Shown: positions 1 through 9,131, counted from the first letter of the stretch. The stretch: DNA of 64,000 nucleotides from Pseudomonas putida (GCA_029953615.1 CP124529.1:5110494-5174493); one strand, 5' to 3'. A program made the numbers and translations. Notes: generated by a model not told the origin, from the sequence alone.

Positions 1-465
1 TTGAAGCAGGATGTCTGGTTCGTGCTCACCACGCTGGAAGAGGAGTCGAATGCCGGTGCCATGTACGCCGCGTCCCGGTTGCCCGGCGACACCACCATTG
101 CCGTCGAGGTCGGCCCGGTGCTGGATGAGTATGGTACGGAGCTATCGGTCGACCCGATCATCAATACCGGTGACCAGAAGGGCTACTACAGCCGCACCGT
201 GGTACAAGGCCTGATCGCCGCTGGCCGCAGGGCAGGTTATGCGCCGCAGGCGGCATTGCTCGTCGACTTCGCATCGGATGCGAGTGCGGTATTGAGCGCC
301 GGGATCGCTGCCCGGGCGGGCTGCATTGCGATCCCGACAGAGAATACCCATGGCTTCGAGATGGTACTGCTGGATGGCATCTCAGCCTGTGCTGAAACGT
401 TGACCGAGTTTCTGCTGGGCCGCCAGGACGAATGTCACGAAGCCAACGACCCTACAAGCCTCTAG
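1..465 (+). CDS. M42-family metallopeptidase (C-terminal part)
   Basis: The reading frame is open at the left edge, so the N-terminal half of the gene lies outside the window and the TTG at base 1 need not be the start. The visible 154 residues resemble the C-terminal half of M42 (glutamyl aminopeptidase/endoglucanase-like) co-catalytic metallopeptidases. They include a GPVLD segment, a stretch with a conserved acidic residue in DFASDAS, and a late TENTHGFEM segment that matches the position of the family's metal-ligand His. M42 enzymes cut N-terminal residues from peptides in the cytoplasm. Some Pseudomonas members sit in NAGGN osmolyte clusters, but nothing here shows that. The stop codon overlaps the convergent neighbour's stop in a shared CTAG (462-465). 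Confidence 0.7.
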   Translation: MKQDVWFVLTTLEEESNAGAMYAASRLPGDTTIAVEVGPVLDEYGTELSVDPIINTGDQKGYYSRTVVQGLIAAGRRAGYAPQAALLVDFASDASAVLSAGIAARAGCIAIPTENTHGFEMVLLDGISACAETLTEFLLGRQDECHEANDPTSL

Positions 466-878
466 CGCTGCAGGTTGTCCCGAGCGGCATCGTCGGCCTG
501 CTGCGCGCGAGGCGGCTGTTGGGGCTTTTCGCAGTCTGTGCCCATCGCCTGATACGCCTTGCGCAGTTGGTGGATCTCCCGGTTGTCGAGTGATTCGAGA
601 TCCAGTACTGATTGTTCTGCAGACTTTGTGGCGCGAATCAGTTCGTCGAGCTTCACGTGGATGATGTCATTGTCCCGGTTCTGGGTGTTCTGAATCAGGA
701 AAACCATCAGGAAAGTGATGATGGTCGTAGACGTGTTGACGATCAGTTGCCAGGTATCGTTGTAGTGAAACCAGGGCCCGGAGGCAGCCCACAGGGTAAT
801 GAGCACCACGGCGATCAGAAAAGTAGTGGGTTTACCGGCGTGCTTGGCGAGCCACTGGCAGAACAGTGCGAATTTCAT
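462..878 (-). CDS. Low-affinity iron permease family protein
   Basis: This 138-residue protein has two hydrophobic segments near the N-terminus (residues about 18-65) around a WHYNDTWQ-like loop, followed by a charged helical tail. The block [19 protein letters not shown] and the NRDND segment are typical of the small bacterial proteins grouped with low-affinity iron permeases. Iron transport by the bacterial members is not well established. I chose the ATG at 878 because GGAGATAACACC lies directly upstream; an earlier in-frame start at 914 has no such site. The gene is convergent with the M42 peptidase. A close paralogue, broken by a 2-base deletion, lies at 52157-52529. Confidence 0.8.
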   Translation of the reverse strand: MKFALFCQWLAKHAGKPTTFLIAVVLITLWAASGPWFHYNDTWQLIVNTSTTIITFLMVFLIQNTQNRDNDIIHVKLDELIRATKSAEQSVLDLESLDNREIHQLRKAYQAMGTDCEKPQQPPRAQQADDAARDNLQR

Positions 879-1070
879 GGTGTTATCTCCACTGCGATCT
901 ACTGTTCTGACCACAGCGGAGCGCTGAAATCCTTTTTGCCTGGTCGCGTCGAGATTCCTGAAAAGCCAGGTAGATGCCGGAACAGTTTCGGCCTTTTGCT
1001 GATGATCGGGTGGCTGTGGCCCTGGTTGAAAGGCCCACAGCTTTACCCATGCTGGCGTTAGCGATCCTGA

Positions 1071-1868
1071 TCAACTGGCCCGGTAACGCGGGGCCAGCCG
1101 ATTGCTGGACAGTTGGCCGAACAACGCGTGTCGGCTGGCTTCGTAGCGTTCGAAGGACTCCAGGTCGTGCATCGAAGGGATCGAGATCAGCACCTCGTCG
1201 TCAAAGTCCTGCAGGGCACCGTCGACCAGGTCCTGGGCCGACATCACGATGCCCGGATCGAGGTTTTCGACTGGCAAGCCGCCGATCTGCCAGAAATCGG
1301 TGGCGGTAGCCCCTGGCAGCACGGCCTGGATCCTGATGCCTTTGTCCGCAAGCTCTTTGTGCAGGGACTGGGTAAAGGCGGTGACAAACGCCTTGCTGCC
1401 ACCGTACACACCGTTGAGCAGTTCCGGCGCCAGGCTGACAATGGACGAGATGTTGATCAGGGCGCCTTGCTTGCGGGTGACAAAGCCTGGGATGGCCGCG
1501 TAGGTGAGGCGGGTGAGGGCGGTGACGTTGAGGGTGATCATTTCAGCCATGCGTTCGACATCACTTTCCAGCAGGCTGGTGTGAGTGCCTATGCCTGCGT
1601 TGTTCACCAGCAGGCTGATACTGGCATCCTCGCGCAATTTGCGTTCTACCTTGGCCAGGTCATCGGTGTTTGCCAGGTCTGCCGGAAACACCTCCACGTT
1701 CTGTCGGGTTTCGGTTGTCAGCCGGCTGGCCAAGGTGTTGAGGCGTTCCCGGTTGCGGGCGACCAGCACCAGGTCGTAACCCCGATGTGCCAAGCGTTCT
1801 GCGTAGATCGAACCGATGCCGGTAGAGGCACCGGTGATGAGCGCTGTGCCTTTGAATTGCTGTTTCAT
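1071..1868 (-). CDS. Short-chain dehydrogenase/reductase (SDR)
   Basis: This 265-residue NAD(P)-dependent oxidoreductase is of the classical SDR type. It has the Rossmann motif TGASTGIG near residue 12, the NNAG motif near residue 90 and the catalytic Tyr/Lys in YGGSK near residue 157, with a Ser about 13 residues before it. The substrate cannot be read from sequence. Start: ATG at 1868, because GGAG sits 7 bases upstream; an ATG six bases earlier (1874) is possible but too close to that site. It is divergent from the GlxA-type regulator at 1977 across about 108 bases, which suggests that regulator controls it. Confidence 0.88.
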   Translation of the reverse strand: MKQQFKGTALITGASTGIGSIYAERLAHRGYDLVLVARNRERLNTLASRLTTETRQNVEVFPADLANTDDLAKVERKLREDASISLLVNNAGIGTHTSLLESDVERMAEMITLNVTALTRLTYAAIPGFVTRKQGALINISSIVSLAPELLNGVYGGSKAFVTAFTQSLHKELADKGIRIQAVLPGATATDFWQIGGLPVENLDPGIVMSAQDLVDGALQDFDDEVLISIPSMHDLESFERYEASRHALFGQLSSNRLAPRYRAS

Positions 1869-1976
1869 GGTCATGCTCCGTTGTTTGGTTGTGCAGCCCA
1901 TGATGCAGAAGGTCGTGCTTGTCTTAAATGACACATATGGTACGTTTTCCGGACATCGAATTGTGGAGCACAAACC

Positions 1977-2918
1977 ATGCACCGGGTCGGCTACCTCATC
2001 ACCGAAGGGTTCCAGATCATGTCCCTGGCGACGCAGGCCGTGTTCGAGTTCGCAAATATTGTCGCGGGCGAAACGGTTTACAAGATCCAGAATTTTTCCG
2101 TCGGCGGTGGCACGGTGCGTTCTTCCCTGGGCATGTACATGGACACGCTGCCGTTGGGAGCGCCTGGTTTGGCTGATACCTGGATGATCACGGGGACCCT
2201 GACCCCGCTGACTCCGCCAAGCGAGGAGGTACTGGCCAGCGTTCGAGGCTTTGTCGACGGCGCACGCCGCATCGCAGGCCTGTGTACCGGCTGTTTCGTG
2301 CTAGCCCAGGCCGGCGTGCTGGATAACCGGCGGGCCACGACACACTGGGCCTACGCGAAAAAGCTGCGTGAACTGCACCCGAAGATCGAAGTGGAAGAGG
2401 ACCGAATCTTCATTGTGGACGGCCAGATCTGGACGTCCGCCGGAATGACGGCCGCACTGGACATGGCGCTGGGCATGGTGGAAAAGGATCTGGGGACCGA
2501 CATGGCCAGGTCAGTGGCGCGTAAGCTGGTGATGCATCAGCGCCGCTCTGGTGGGCAATCGCAGCATTCCGAGTTGCTGACGCTTTCGCCAAAGTCTGAT
2601 CGGATTCAGAACGCCTTGGATTACGCGCGCAAGCATTTGAATCGTCCATTGACTGTCGAAGAGCTTGCAGAGTCCGTGCATCTGAGCCCTCGGCAATTTA
2701 CCCGCGTGTTCACTGCCGAGACAGGTCAGTCACCGGCCAAGGCGGTGGAAGGCCTGCGTCTTGAGGCCGCCCGTTTGATGATCGAGCAGAGCCGCCACAG
2801 CCTGGACGTGGTGGCGAAGGAAACCGGGTTCAGGGACCGTCGGCATATGCGCGAGGTGTTCATGCGTGGATTCGGCGTCCCGCCTCAAGCCGTGCGAAGG
2901 GATGCCAGGCGGGTTTGA
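1977..2918 (+). CDS. GlxA-family AraC-type regulator with DJ-1/PfpI domain
   Basis: This 313-residue regulator joins an N-terminal DJ-1/PfpI (class I glutamine amidotransferase-like) sensing domain (about residues 1-190) to a C-terminal AraC-type double helix-turn-helix (about 210-310). The nucleophile-elbow segment AGLCTGCFVLAQAG (near residue 100) keeps the Cys seen in DJ-1 folds. The C-terminus shows VEELAESVHLSPRQFTRVF and the second helix pair around RDRRHMREVFMRGFG. This architecture is common in Pseudomonas regulators of amine, carnitine or stress-related genes. It starts 108 bases from the divergent SDR gene, its most likely target. The ligand is unknown. Confidence 0.9.
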   Translation: MHRVGYLITEGFQIMSLATQAVFEFANIVAGETVYKIQNFSVGGGTVRSSLGMYMDTLPLGAPGLADTWMITGTLTPLTPPSEEVLASVRGFVDGARRIAGLCTGCFVLAQAGVLDNRRATTHWAYAKKLRELHPKIEVEEDRIFIVDGQIWTSAGMTAALDMALGMVEKDLGTDMARSVARKLVMHQRRSGGQSQHSELLTLSPKSDRIQNALDYARKHLNRPLTVEELAESVHLSPRQFTRVFTAETGQSPAKAVEGLRLEAARLMIEQSRHSLDVVAKETGFRDRRHMREVFMRGFGVPPQAVRRDARRV

Positions 2919-2922
2919 TCCA

Positions 2923-3300
2923 CTACACAGGCAGCAGTTGCTCACGTTCAAGCAGCTCGAGGTTGGACGGCTTTACGTGAACTTTGTGCAGTTCAGGCGC
3001 CGTAAACCAGCGACACTCCACGATCTCGTGAGCTGCAGCAGGTTCTGCTCCAGGTTCAACAGGCAACTGATAGAGGTAGTGCTCTTCGCCTGCGATCACA
3101 TAATGGTTGAGGAATCGAGCACCATTGAAGGGTAGACACGTTTCCTCCATCAGCTCGCGCTGCGCTGTATCCAGGTGATGCTCGCCCGGGTCGATTTTCC
3201 CACCTGGCAACGACCATTCAGCGCTTTGCTTGCGCACGAAAAGGATGCGTCCTGCTTGCAGGCAAATGACCGTCGAATGACGCTCTCTTGAACTGTTCAT
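2923..3300 (-). CDS. Nudix hydrolase
   Basis: This 125-residue protein contains a full Nudix box, GGKIDPGEHHLDTAQREL followed by MEE (about residues 37-58), matching Gx5Ex7REUxEExGU. That box binds divalent metal for hydrolysis of a nucleoside diphosphate linked to another moiety. I chose the ATG at 3300 because GGGAGG lies six bases upstream; a longer frame to 3345 lacks a site. The 3' end almost touches the end of the convergent GlxA gene (4-base gap). A second, different Nudix protein is at 51056; both keep the TLPGGK or SLPGGK core and a HEI.(D/E)CR segment near the C-terminus, so they belong to related subfamilies. Substrate unknown. Confidence 0.9.
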   Translation of the reverse strand: MNSSRERHSTVICLQAGRILFVRKQSAEWSLPGGKIDPGEHHLDTAQRELMEETCLPFNGARFLNHYVIAGEEHYLYQLPVEPGAEPAAAHEIVECRWFTAPELHKVHVKPSNLELLEREQLLPV

Positions 3301-3380
3301 GAGGAGCCTCCCGTACGATGGAGGTGGCACCAGGGCAGAACTCACCCTGATGCCCGTGCTGCTGATCAGCGATCTTTGTC

Positions 3381-3677
3381 CTACTGCTGATCATCTGTCC
3401 GGTTCTGCTGACCGCCCATGCGCTCCTTGTCTGCAAGGTTCCGGTCCTGCTTGTCAGTTGCAGGTTGGCCGCCTTGGCTGCCGCTGTCACGGGAACGTTC
3501 CCAGTCCTTGTTCATCTTGTCCTCAGGCTTTTGCCCGGACTGGCTGCCGCCTTGCTGCTGTTGACCGGGCATCCGACCGCCCGAACCCTGGCCGCCTTGC
3601 TGGCCAGTACCGGCTTTGTTACCCATGCCGGTGTCAGCATTGCCTTGGTTGCCGCCCTTGTCCTGATTGTTAGCCAT
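3381..3677 (-). CDS. Gly/Gln-rich disordered stress-type protein
   Basis: This is a 98-residue, highly hydrophilic, low-complexity protein with almost no large hydrophobic residues. It is rich in Gly, Gln, Asn, Asp and Lys, with QGGQGSGG and QQQQGG runs. The C-terminal part (GSQGGQ, KERMGGQ) is faintly reminiscent of KGG-repeat stress proteins such as the one at 46704. Such composition predicts an intrinsically disordered cytoplasmic protein, often induced in stationary phase or osmotic stress. No catalytic motif is visible and the function is unknown. It is on the same strand as the neighbouring Nudix gene (81-base gap). Confidence 0.7.
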   Translation of the reverse strand: MANNQDKGGNQGNADTGMGNKAGTGQQGGQGSGGRMPGQQQQGGSQSGQKPEDKMNKDWERSRDSGSQGGQPATDKQDRNLADKERMGGQQNRTDDQQ

Positions 3678-3866
3678 GATCGCTTACCTCGGGTCAGACA
3701 CAGGAAGCTCTGTGTGTACTGTTATGACCCGCACCTGTCCGTGCGGTATGCACGGAACATCTGGCAAGCTGACCAAACGCATTAATTTCGGGGATACGAA
3801 ATTCTGGTGTGCGGGCAGGAACGTAGCTGAACGGCACTGGAGCTGGCGGCTGACAAGGCCCTGTGC

Positions 3867-3887
3867 GGGGCGATCGGTGATCGCCCC
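3867..3887. terminator. Hairpin downstream of the cytochrome-like gene
   Basis: A perfect 9-bp stem (GGGGCGATC / GATCGCCCC) with a 3-base loop lies 9 bases past the stop of the leftward gene at 3897. The T run (TTT) is on the plus-strand side only, so for the leftward operon it is a stable hairpin without a good U tract. Confidence 0.45.
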
Positions 3888-3896
3888 TTTCGCGGT

Positions 3897-5501
3897 TCAG
3901 GGGAGGTCCTTGAGGGTTTCGAAGGCTTTGACGCTTTTGATCAGGCTTTTGTTGCTGGCGGAATCGGCACTGTTGAACAGGAAAGAGAAGTCCGAGGCCA
4001 ACGACGGGCTGCCGGCAATCGTCGCGTACTGGTGGCACTGGTTGCAGTCATCACCCTGTACATAGGTCTCCAGGGTGGTATTGGCCACCGGCACGTTGCC
4101 CTGGCTTATGAACGGCCCGTATGACAGCGGCACTTGCGCGTTGGCGCCCGGTTCCGGGCTGGGCGGATTGGGGGCGAGGGTCCAGAGTACGTTGATCAGC
4201 TTGTAGTACTGGAACACCGACTGGCCTTGGCTGTGCTGCGCGAAGTTGGCTTGTACCGCGCTGTTGAGCGCTTGCAGGTCGCCGGGCACGGGGTGTTCGC
4301 GGGTGGTCTGTACCGGCTGGTCGCGTGGGAAGCGATCGGTGCAGTCCTTGTCGGGGTGGTGTTGCTTGCACTGGATACGGGCCTGGTTCGGTGTGCACTC
4401 GGGGCCGCTGCCACAGTCGGGGTTGTTGAAGGCAAACCCGTTCGGCGGGGTTTGTTGCGGCGGGGCCTGGGCCGGTTCGGGCACGTTGTCCACCTGCTCG
4501 AAGGTGGTCCAGATGAAGTTGGGCGAAGCCTGGGTCTTGTTGATGATATGCAGGCCCACCAGGCCAACCACTTCCTGGGTGCAGGCCAGCGTGTCGGGGC
4601 GTTTGAGCCAGGCGACGGTGGTCAGGTAGCGCCCGAACAGCTCGGGTTTGCCGGTCAGCACCCGCCAGGCGGCTTTGACTTCGATCGCCCCCAGTTGCTC
4701 CTGCGGGACCGGGGCGGCAGGCAGGGAGCGCATCGGTTCGCCGGCGGGCAGCGACAGCCCCGCCGGGGACTTGCCGTCCTGGTTTTGCGCGACCTTCAGC
4801 TGGTTGGCCGCGTCGTAGAGGCCGTTGTCGACGATGTAGTCAAATTCAGCCTTGCCCACCTTGCGTTCGAAAAACACCAGGTTGCCCGACTGGTCTGTCA
4901 GCCAGCCGCCAGACGCCTCCATGAACGGGTCGGGGCTGGACGCCAGCGTCCCGCTGGACAGGTGGAAACCGTGCAAGACGTTGATCGCGCTCTTGGAGGT
5001 TGCGTTCATGAACTTGCGCGCGCCGACCTTGAGCGCCTTGAGGCTGCCCTGGGTGCTGCAATTGGCCGGTACCAGGGTTTGCACCCCCCAGCCGCTGGGC
5101 GTGGGTGCGCCGGGCAGGAAGATGTCGTTGGCGTCCTTGTAGCTGGCCCACACCGGCGCCACGCTCATGGGTTGACCCGGTGTGGCAGGTACCCCGAACT
5201 GCGCCAGGCTGCTGTTCAGGTCGGGTTCCCCGGCCAGGCTGGCAGTGCCTGGCCAACCGGGGTTCACCGGCCAGTTCAGGGCAATGAACAACTGCCAGGC
5301 AAAACAGTTCATGAACGCCTGGCTGGTGGCATTGAAGTTGTTGACCGGCAGGAACCCGCCACTGGCCGGGTTGAACACCAGTTGCTGCTGCACACAGCTA
5401 TCGGCGTCGGACTGCGTGGCCGCCGTGGCTGTTTGCTGGGCAGACAGGCACAGGAGAATGCCGCTTAGCAGCGACAGAAGACTCAAGCGTAGGCTGGACA
5501 T
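3897..5501 (-). CDS. Exported single-haem cytochrome c-like protein
   Basis: This 534-residue protein begins with a clear signal peptide (basic start, then a Leu-rich core ending near ATAAT, residues 1-28), so it should be periplasmic. One covalent haem motif, CNQCH, is near residues 486-490, close to the C-terminus. The long N-terminal part has no family I recognise. It is the last gene of a three-gene operon with a tyrosinase-family enzyme and another unrecognised protein; the gap to the gene before it is about 67 bases. An electron-transfer role with that enzyme is inference. Start: two adjacent ATGs (5504, 5501) follow AAGGAG; the second has better spacing. A C-terminal mono-haem domain on a large unknown protein is unusual. 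Confidence 0.75.
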   Translation of the reverse strand: MSSLRLSLLSLLSGILLCLSAQQTATAATQSDADSCVQQQLVFNPASGGFLPVNNFNATSQAFMNCFAWQLFIALNWPVNPGWPGTASLAGEPDLNSSLAQFGVPATPGQPMSVAPVWASYKDANDIFLPGAPTPSGWGVQTLVPANCSTQGSLKALKVGARKFMNATSKSAINVLHGFHLSSGTLASSPDPFMEASGGWLTDQSGNLVFFERKVGKAEFDYIVDNGLYDAANQLKVAQNQDGKSPAGLSLPAGEPMRSLPAAPVPQEQLGAIEVKAAWRVLTGKPELFGRYLTTVAWLKRPDTLACTQEVVGLVGLHIINKTQASPNFIWTTFEQVDNVPEPAQAPPQQTPPNGFAFNNPDCGSGPECTPNQARIQCKQHHPDKDCTDRFPRDQPVQTTREHPVPGDLQALNSAVQANFAQHSQGQSVFQYYKLINVLWTLAPNPPSPEPGANAQVPLSYGPFISQGNVPVANTTLETYVQGDDCNQCHQYATIAGSPSLASDFSFLFNSADSASNKSLIKSVKAFETLKDLP

Positions 5502-5571
5502 CATTGCGCTCCTTGCAAGCTGGGAAGCCGCACCCGAAGGTGCGGCGGTAGCGTCGCGCGAGTGGCGCGGT

Positions 5572-7308
5572 TCAGGCGCCAGGCACCAGCGCCAGGCCGG
5601 ATTCCCAAGGGTGGTCTGCCGCGCTCACGTTGGCGTCTTCGTCCGGGTTGAGCGCACGTACCGTCACCAGGCCGGGTGCGGCAGTGGGGCTGACCGTGAT
5701 CGTCAGGATGTAAGCCTGGGTGCCGCCGGTATTGGTCTGGCCGGGTATGGCCGTTGCGTCGGGCAGGTACTGGGTGACCTGCGCGGTAACCCCGGGGTTG
5801 GAGAATTGCACCCGGGCGTTCTCTGCGGTGGTGTTCTCGTCGGCGCCTTGCACCACCAGCACGAATTGGTTGCTGCTGCCCGGGGCAAGCCAGGCGGGCA
5901 GGTCGGTGGGTGAGTTGCCGTAGAACAGGTCCAACGGCAGCAGCTGCACCGGCCAGGGTTGCAGGCCTGCCACCCGGTCCTGCACGCAGGGGTAGGAAGC
6001 AGGCGTGGCGGCGAGTGGCTTGACGGTGACGCTCAGGCCCACCAGCAACTGTTGGGCGATGACCCACACATGGTTGACCGGTTGTTTGTTGATGGTGACC
6101 TCGTTGATCGAGAAACCGGCGCTTTCCGGTATTTCGAACACCGCCTGAAGGATCTGGTCGGAACCGTTGGCCGCGGACCTGGCCGCGCCGCGCGTGATAT
6201 GCCAGTACTGGCTCACATCCTGGCCTTGCGGGCCCTTCCAGGTACTGAAGTCGGTGGGTTGTTGCAAGTACAGGCCAATCGGGTTGGTCAGCGACAGGCG
6301 GTTGTTCACCGCCGTGCTGTTGGCCATGAAACCGATGTGCGGGTCGGAGTTGCGGTAGTTCTGCCCGTACTGCGCGCAGCAGATCAGCGACTGGGCGTTC
6401 TGGCTGCTGCTGATCGGCCGCAGGATGGTGGCGGCGGCGGCGAGGTAAACCTCGGCACTGAGGGTATTGGGGCCGGAGGTCAGGTGCATTGCCCCGCCAT
6501 ACTGGCCGGGCACACTGACCGTGCCGGCATTCCATTTGTTGACGGTGTCGTACGCCGGCTTGCCGGTGGTGGGATCGATGACCGGCTCACCGGCCTTGCC
6601 GGTCGGGCCGTCTTCGGTATAGCGCAGGTACAGGTCTTCGAGCTGCACGTTCGGGTCGATGTATTCGCGGTACAGGCCCAGCACCGCATTCGGGTCGATG
6701 CGCCACATGGTCAGGAAATACGCCGGGTTTTCACAGGTGAAGGTGATCTTGCGCATTTTGCCGTTGCCATCGCGCACGATGGACCACTCGCAGTATTCGT
6801 CGAGCCAGCCCCGTGGGCCGGAAGGCGAGAAATCCTTGTACGGGCCGTTCCAGGCGATGCTCGGGCAGCGCTTGGCCGGCAGTTGCAGCAGGTTGCCTTG
6901 CTTGTTCGGGTCATAGAGCCTGTAGACGGTGTTGTCGAGGCTGATCTGGCCATGGTCGGCCAACTCCATCACCTGGTCCAGGGTCATGGCCTTGCCACCC
7001 AGCTGCGGAATGACCGCCGTGCCATTGTTGTAGAAGAACGTCCACAGTCGGTTGGGGAAAGGCGCCCAGGTGATTGCCGGCGGGGTCACGTCGCCGAAGC
7101 CTTCCACCAGCGGGTTGTAGTAACCCGAGCGGGGCGCATCGTTCAGGCCCGACCAGGGGTTGCCGATGATCGACGACTCGGTCCAGCCGGTGAGGTTGTT
7201 GTTCCAGTCGGTTTCGAACTGCGGCAGCTGGTCTTCCAGGCCCAGCTTGTTGTAGTCCTTGGGGGCTTGGCCGGCGGGCGAGGTGAACTGCTTGAAGGGC
7301 GTGCTCAT
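5572..7308 (-). CDS. Unrecognised 578-residue protein of the tyrosinase operon
   Basis: I do not recognise this family. The 578-residue product has no signal peptide and no membrane segment. It is rich in Trp, Tyr, Pro and Asn. The N-terminal two thirds read like a globular enzyme-type domain. The last third contains beta-rich, Ig-like segments (for example QFVLVVQGADENTTAENARV and LVTVRALNPDEDANV). Its ATG overlaps the stop of the upstream tyrosinase gene in an ATGA, which indicates translational coupling and probably 1:1 production. A partner, substrate or scaffold role for the copper enzyme is inference from this coupling alone. Confidence 0.75.
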   Translation of the reverse strand: MSTPFKQFTSPAGQAPKDYNKLGLEDQLPQFETDWNNNLTGWTESSIIGNPWSGLNDAPRSGYYNPLVEGFGDVTPPAITWAPFPNRLWTFFYNNGTAVIPQLGGKAMTLDQVMELADHGQISLDNTVYRLYDPNKQGNLLQLPAKRCPSIAWNGPYKDFSPSGPRGWLDEYCEWSIVRDGNGKMRKITFTCENPAYFLTMWRIDPNAVLGLYREYIDPNVQLEDLYLRYTEDGPTGKAGEPVIDPTTGKPAYDTVNKWNAGTVSVPGQYGGAMHLTSGPNTLSAEVYLAAAATILRPISSSQNAQSLICCAQYGQNYRNSDPHIGFMANSTAVNNRLSLTNPIGLYLQQPTDFSTWKGPQGQDVSQYWHITRGAARSAANGSDQILQAVFEIPESAGFSINEVTINKQPVNHVWVIAQQLLVGLSVTVKPLAATPASYPCVQDRVAGLQPWPVQLLPLDLFYGNSPTDLPAWLAPGSSNQFVLVVQGADENTTAENARVQFSNPGVTAQVTQYLPDATAIPGQTNTGGTQAYILTITVSPTAAPGLVTVRALNPDEDANVSAADHPWESGLALVPGA

Positions 7309-9131
7309 GTCGGTTCTCCTGGTGTGCGTGAGGTGGAAGCAGAGCAGCAGCCGGCGACCGGGGGCGGGCCGGCGAGGGTCTGGCGCGGGTCTTCCCACAC
7401 CAGTTGGGCGGTGAAACCGGGCAGGGTTGCGTATTCGTCAGGCGTCAGCACGCGGCCACTGTCGAGGTGGGTCACCACCAGCGACAGGGGCACCGCATCG
7501 CCGCGGCCAAGGCCTAGTGCAGCGGCGTTGCGGGCGGCATTCAGTGCCCGCGACACGCCATGGGTGATGCACCGGCCCTTGTCATCGACCAGGCCCATGC
7601 CGATGCGGCTGAAGCGCCCCACGTAATGCGGGTTGTCGGCGCTGACGTGCTGCGCCGTGGCGTCGGGCTGGTCAAGAAAGACGTCGATCAGATAAGTGTC
7701 GTGGGTGCAACGTACGTGATCGAACACCACCCACGGCCCGGGCCCTGCGGCGTTGCCCGCGACAGGACCGGCTTTTGCGCTGTGCTTGCAGCAGGCGCCG
7801 GTGGCACCCTTCGGCGCACCAAACTGCGGCGCCACCGGCACACCGTAGTCGTAGCCGATGTGCCGGCTGTCCTGCGCCATGTCGCCGAGGGTGGTGTAGC
7901 GCCAGGCGTCGGCGCTGGTGAACGTTACCTGTGTGGCGTCGCGGCCGGCGAACGGCTGCAGCAGGCACTGGGTGGTGAACTGTGCCGCCGGGTTGGCCCT
8001 GATCCAGACCTCGAGCATGCGGTCGATGTTGGCGTGGTAGGAGCAGAACACCGGGTCGAAGGCGGTGTAGGCGTTGTCGGCCATATCGCCGCCGATCCAG
8101 CCGTGATAGTTGTCGTGGGGTTGCTCGTACAGGCCGTCGAAGTTGAGGGCACGATTGGGGTACAGGCTGTCCTTCTGGGGCGGGTCGAACACCGGAATGT
8201 TGGCCCACGGATAACCGGGCACACCCTGTGGTTGGCTGAAGGTGGTGAACTTCAGGGCATCCACCACCTGTTGCTGGAAAATGCGGCTCATGCCGTACAA
8301 GCGGGTGCGATCCGCGCGCGAGTCGTCGCCGTGGGTGTAGAACAACCGGTCGCGTTGCACATACCGGCAGTCTACCCCGTTGACCGCACCACCGGCGCAC
8401 ACCTTGGAACAACCATCCTTGGCGGCCGCGTAACGCAGGGGATTGGGCCGGGTTTCGCCGGTGTGCGGATGCACATAGGTTTCATCGAGAAACGCCTGGG
8501 GCAGGCCGGCCTGTGGGCTGCCGTCGACGCTGGCATCCTCGGCCATCCAGTCCCAGTAGGGAATGGCGCAGTCGATCAGTTGTTCCAGGTACAGCAGGTA
8601 GGCCCGGTGCCAGAGGGCAAATGCCTCCTGGTAATGCAGGCACCAGTTGGTGTGGATGTAGGCGTAACGTTGCCAGGGTGAACCGCTGTCGGGGTCGCCC
8701 ACCTGCATCACGTCGTCCAGGCGGGCGCGGTACAGGTTCAACTCCTCAAGGCTGAGGGCGCGGATGTCCTTTCTCACCCGCTTGACCGGTTGGGGCAGGT
8801 CCGGTGGCGGAATGCGTTCGGCCAGGTCGAAGGGAGAACTGGCGTCCAGGCGCCAGCCCTGATTGACCCATAACCTGAAGGTTTCCAGCGCGTCGATCGG
8901 CCAGAACTGCTGCTGGTCGAGGGTCAGCGGCATGTTGCGCGAGGCCAGGTGCTGGTAGATGGTTTCTGACCAGGCTTTGACCGACTCCGGGTCGTCCAGG
9001 TACACGAAATAGGCGTTCATGCACCCGGTCCAGGAGGCCGCCACGGCGGCACGCTGCGCGGCGGGGATCCAGTAAGGTGCGGTAAAAAGGCCGTGGATGT
9101 CCGCGGCCCATGTCGGTTTCGCGATGATCAT
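7305..9131 (-). CDS. Tyrosinase-family type 3 copper protein
   Basis: This 608-residue protein carries both di-copper sites. CuA-like: His166 and His175 in a CLHYQEAFALWHRAYLLYLE segment, with an upstream His near 160. CuB-like: His339 and His343 in HDNYHGWIGG, and His366 in CSYHANIDR. Tyrosinases oxidise phenols to o-diphenols and quinones with O2. At 608 residues it is much longer than the 270-300-residue bacterial tyrosinases, with an extra N-terminal region and a C-terminal region. No signal peptide is seen. Start ATG at 9131 has GGAGG six bases upstream. It is the first gene of the operon with the two following unknown proteins, divergent from the Lrp-type regulator (146-base gap). Substrate unknown. 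Confidence 0.88.
   Translation of the reverse strand: MIIAKPTWAADIHGLFTAPYWIPAAQRAAVAASWTGCMNAYFVYLDDPESVKAWSETIYQHLASRNMPLTLDQQQFWPIDALETFRLWVNQGWRLDASSPFDLAERIPPPDLPQPVKRVRKDIRALSLEELNLYRARLDDVMQVGDPDSGSPWQRYAYIHTNWCLHYQEAFALWHRAYLLYLEQLIDCAIPYWDWMAEDASVDGSPQAGLPQAFLDETYVHPHTGETRPNPLRYAAAKDGCSKVCAGGAVNGVDCRYVQRDRLFYTHGDDSRADRTRLYGMSRIFQQQVVDALKFTTFSQPQGVPGYPWANIPVFDPPQKDSLYPNRALNFDGLYEQPHDNYHGWIGGDMADNAYTAFDPVFCSYHANIDRMLEVWIRANPAAQFTTQCLLQPFAGRDATQVTFTSADAWRYTTLGDMAQDSRHIGYDYGVPVAPQFGAPKGATGACCKHSAKAGPVAGNAAGPGPWVVFDHVRCTHDTYLIDVFLDQPDATAQHVSADNPHYVGRFSRIGMGLVDDKGRCITHGVSRALNAARNAAALGLGRGDAVPLSLVVTHLDSGRVLTPDEYATLPGFTAQLVWEDPRQTLAGPPPVAGCCSASTSRTPGEPT

Noticed and set aside
4134..5468. Long open frame on the plus strand opposite the cytochrome-like gene
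   Set aside because: It is antisense to a gene with a signal peptide and a haem motif, has no ribosome site or family and shows the composition expected from opposite-strand high-GC codons.
5959..8681. Long open frames on the plus strand opposite the tyrosinase operon
   Set aside because: They are antisense to recognised genes; their translations are rich in Arg, Gly, Val and His without any domain, so they are shadows of high-GC coding.
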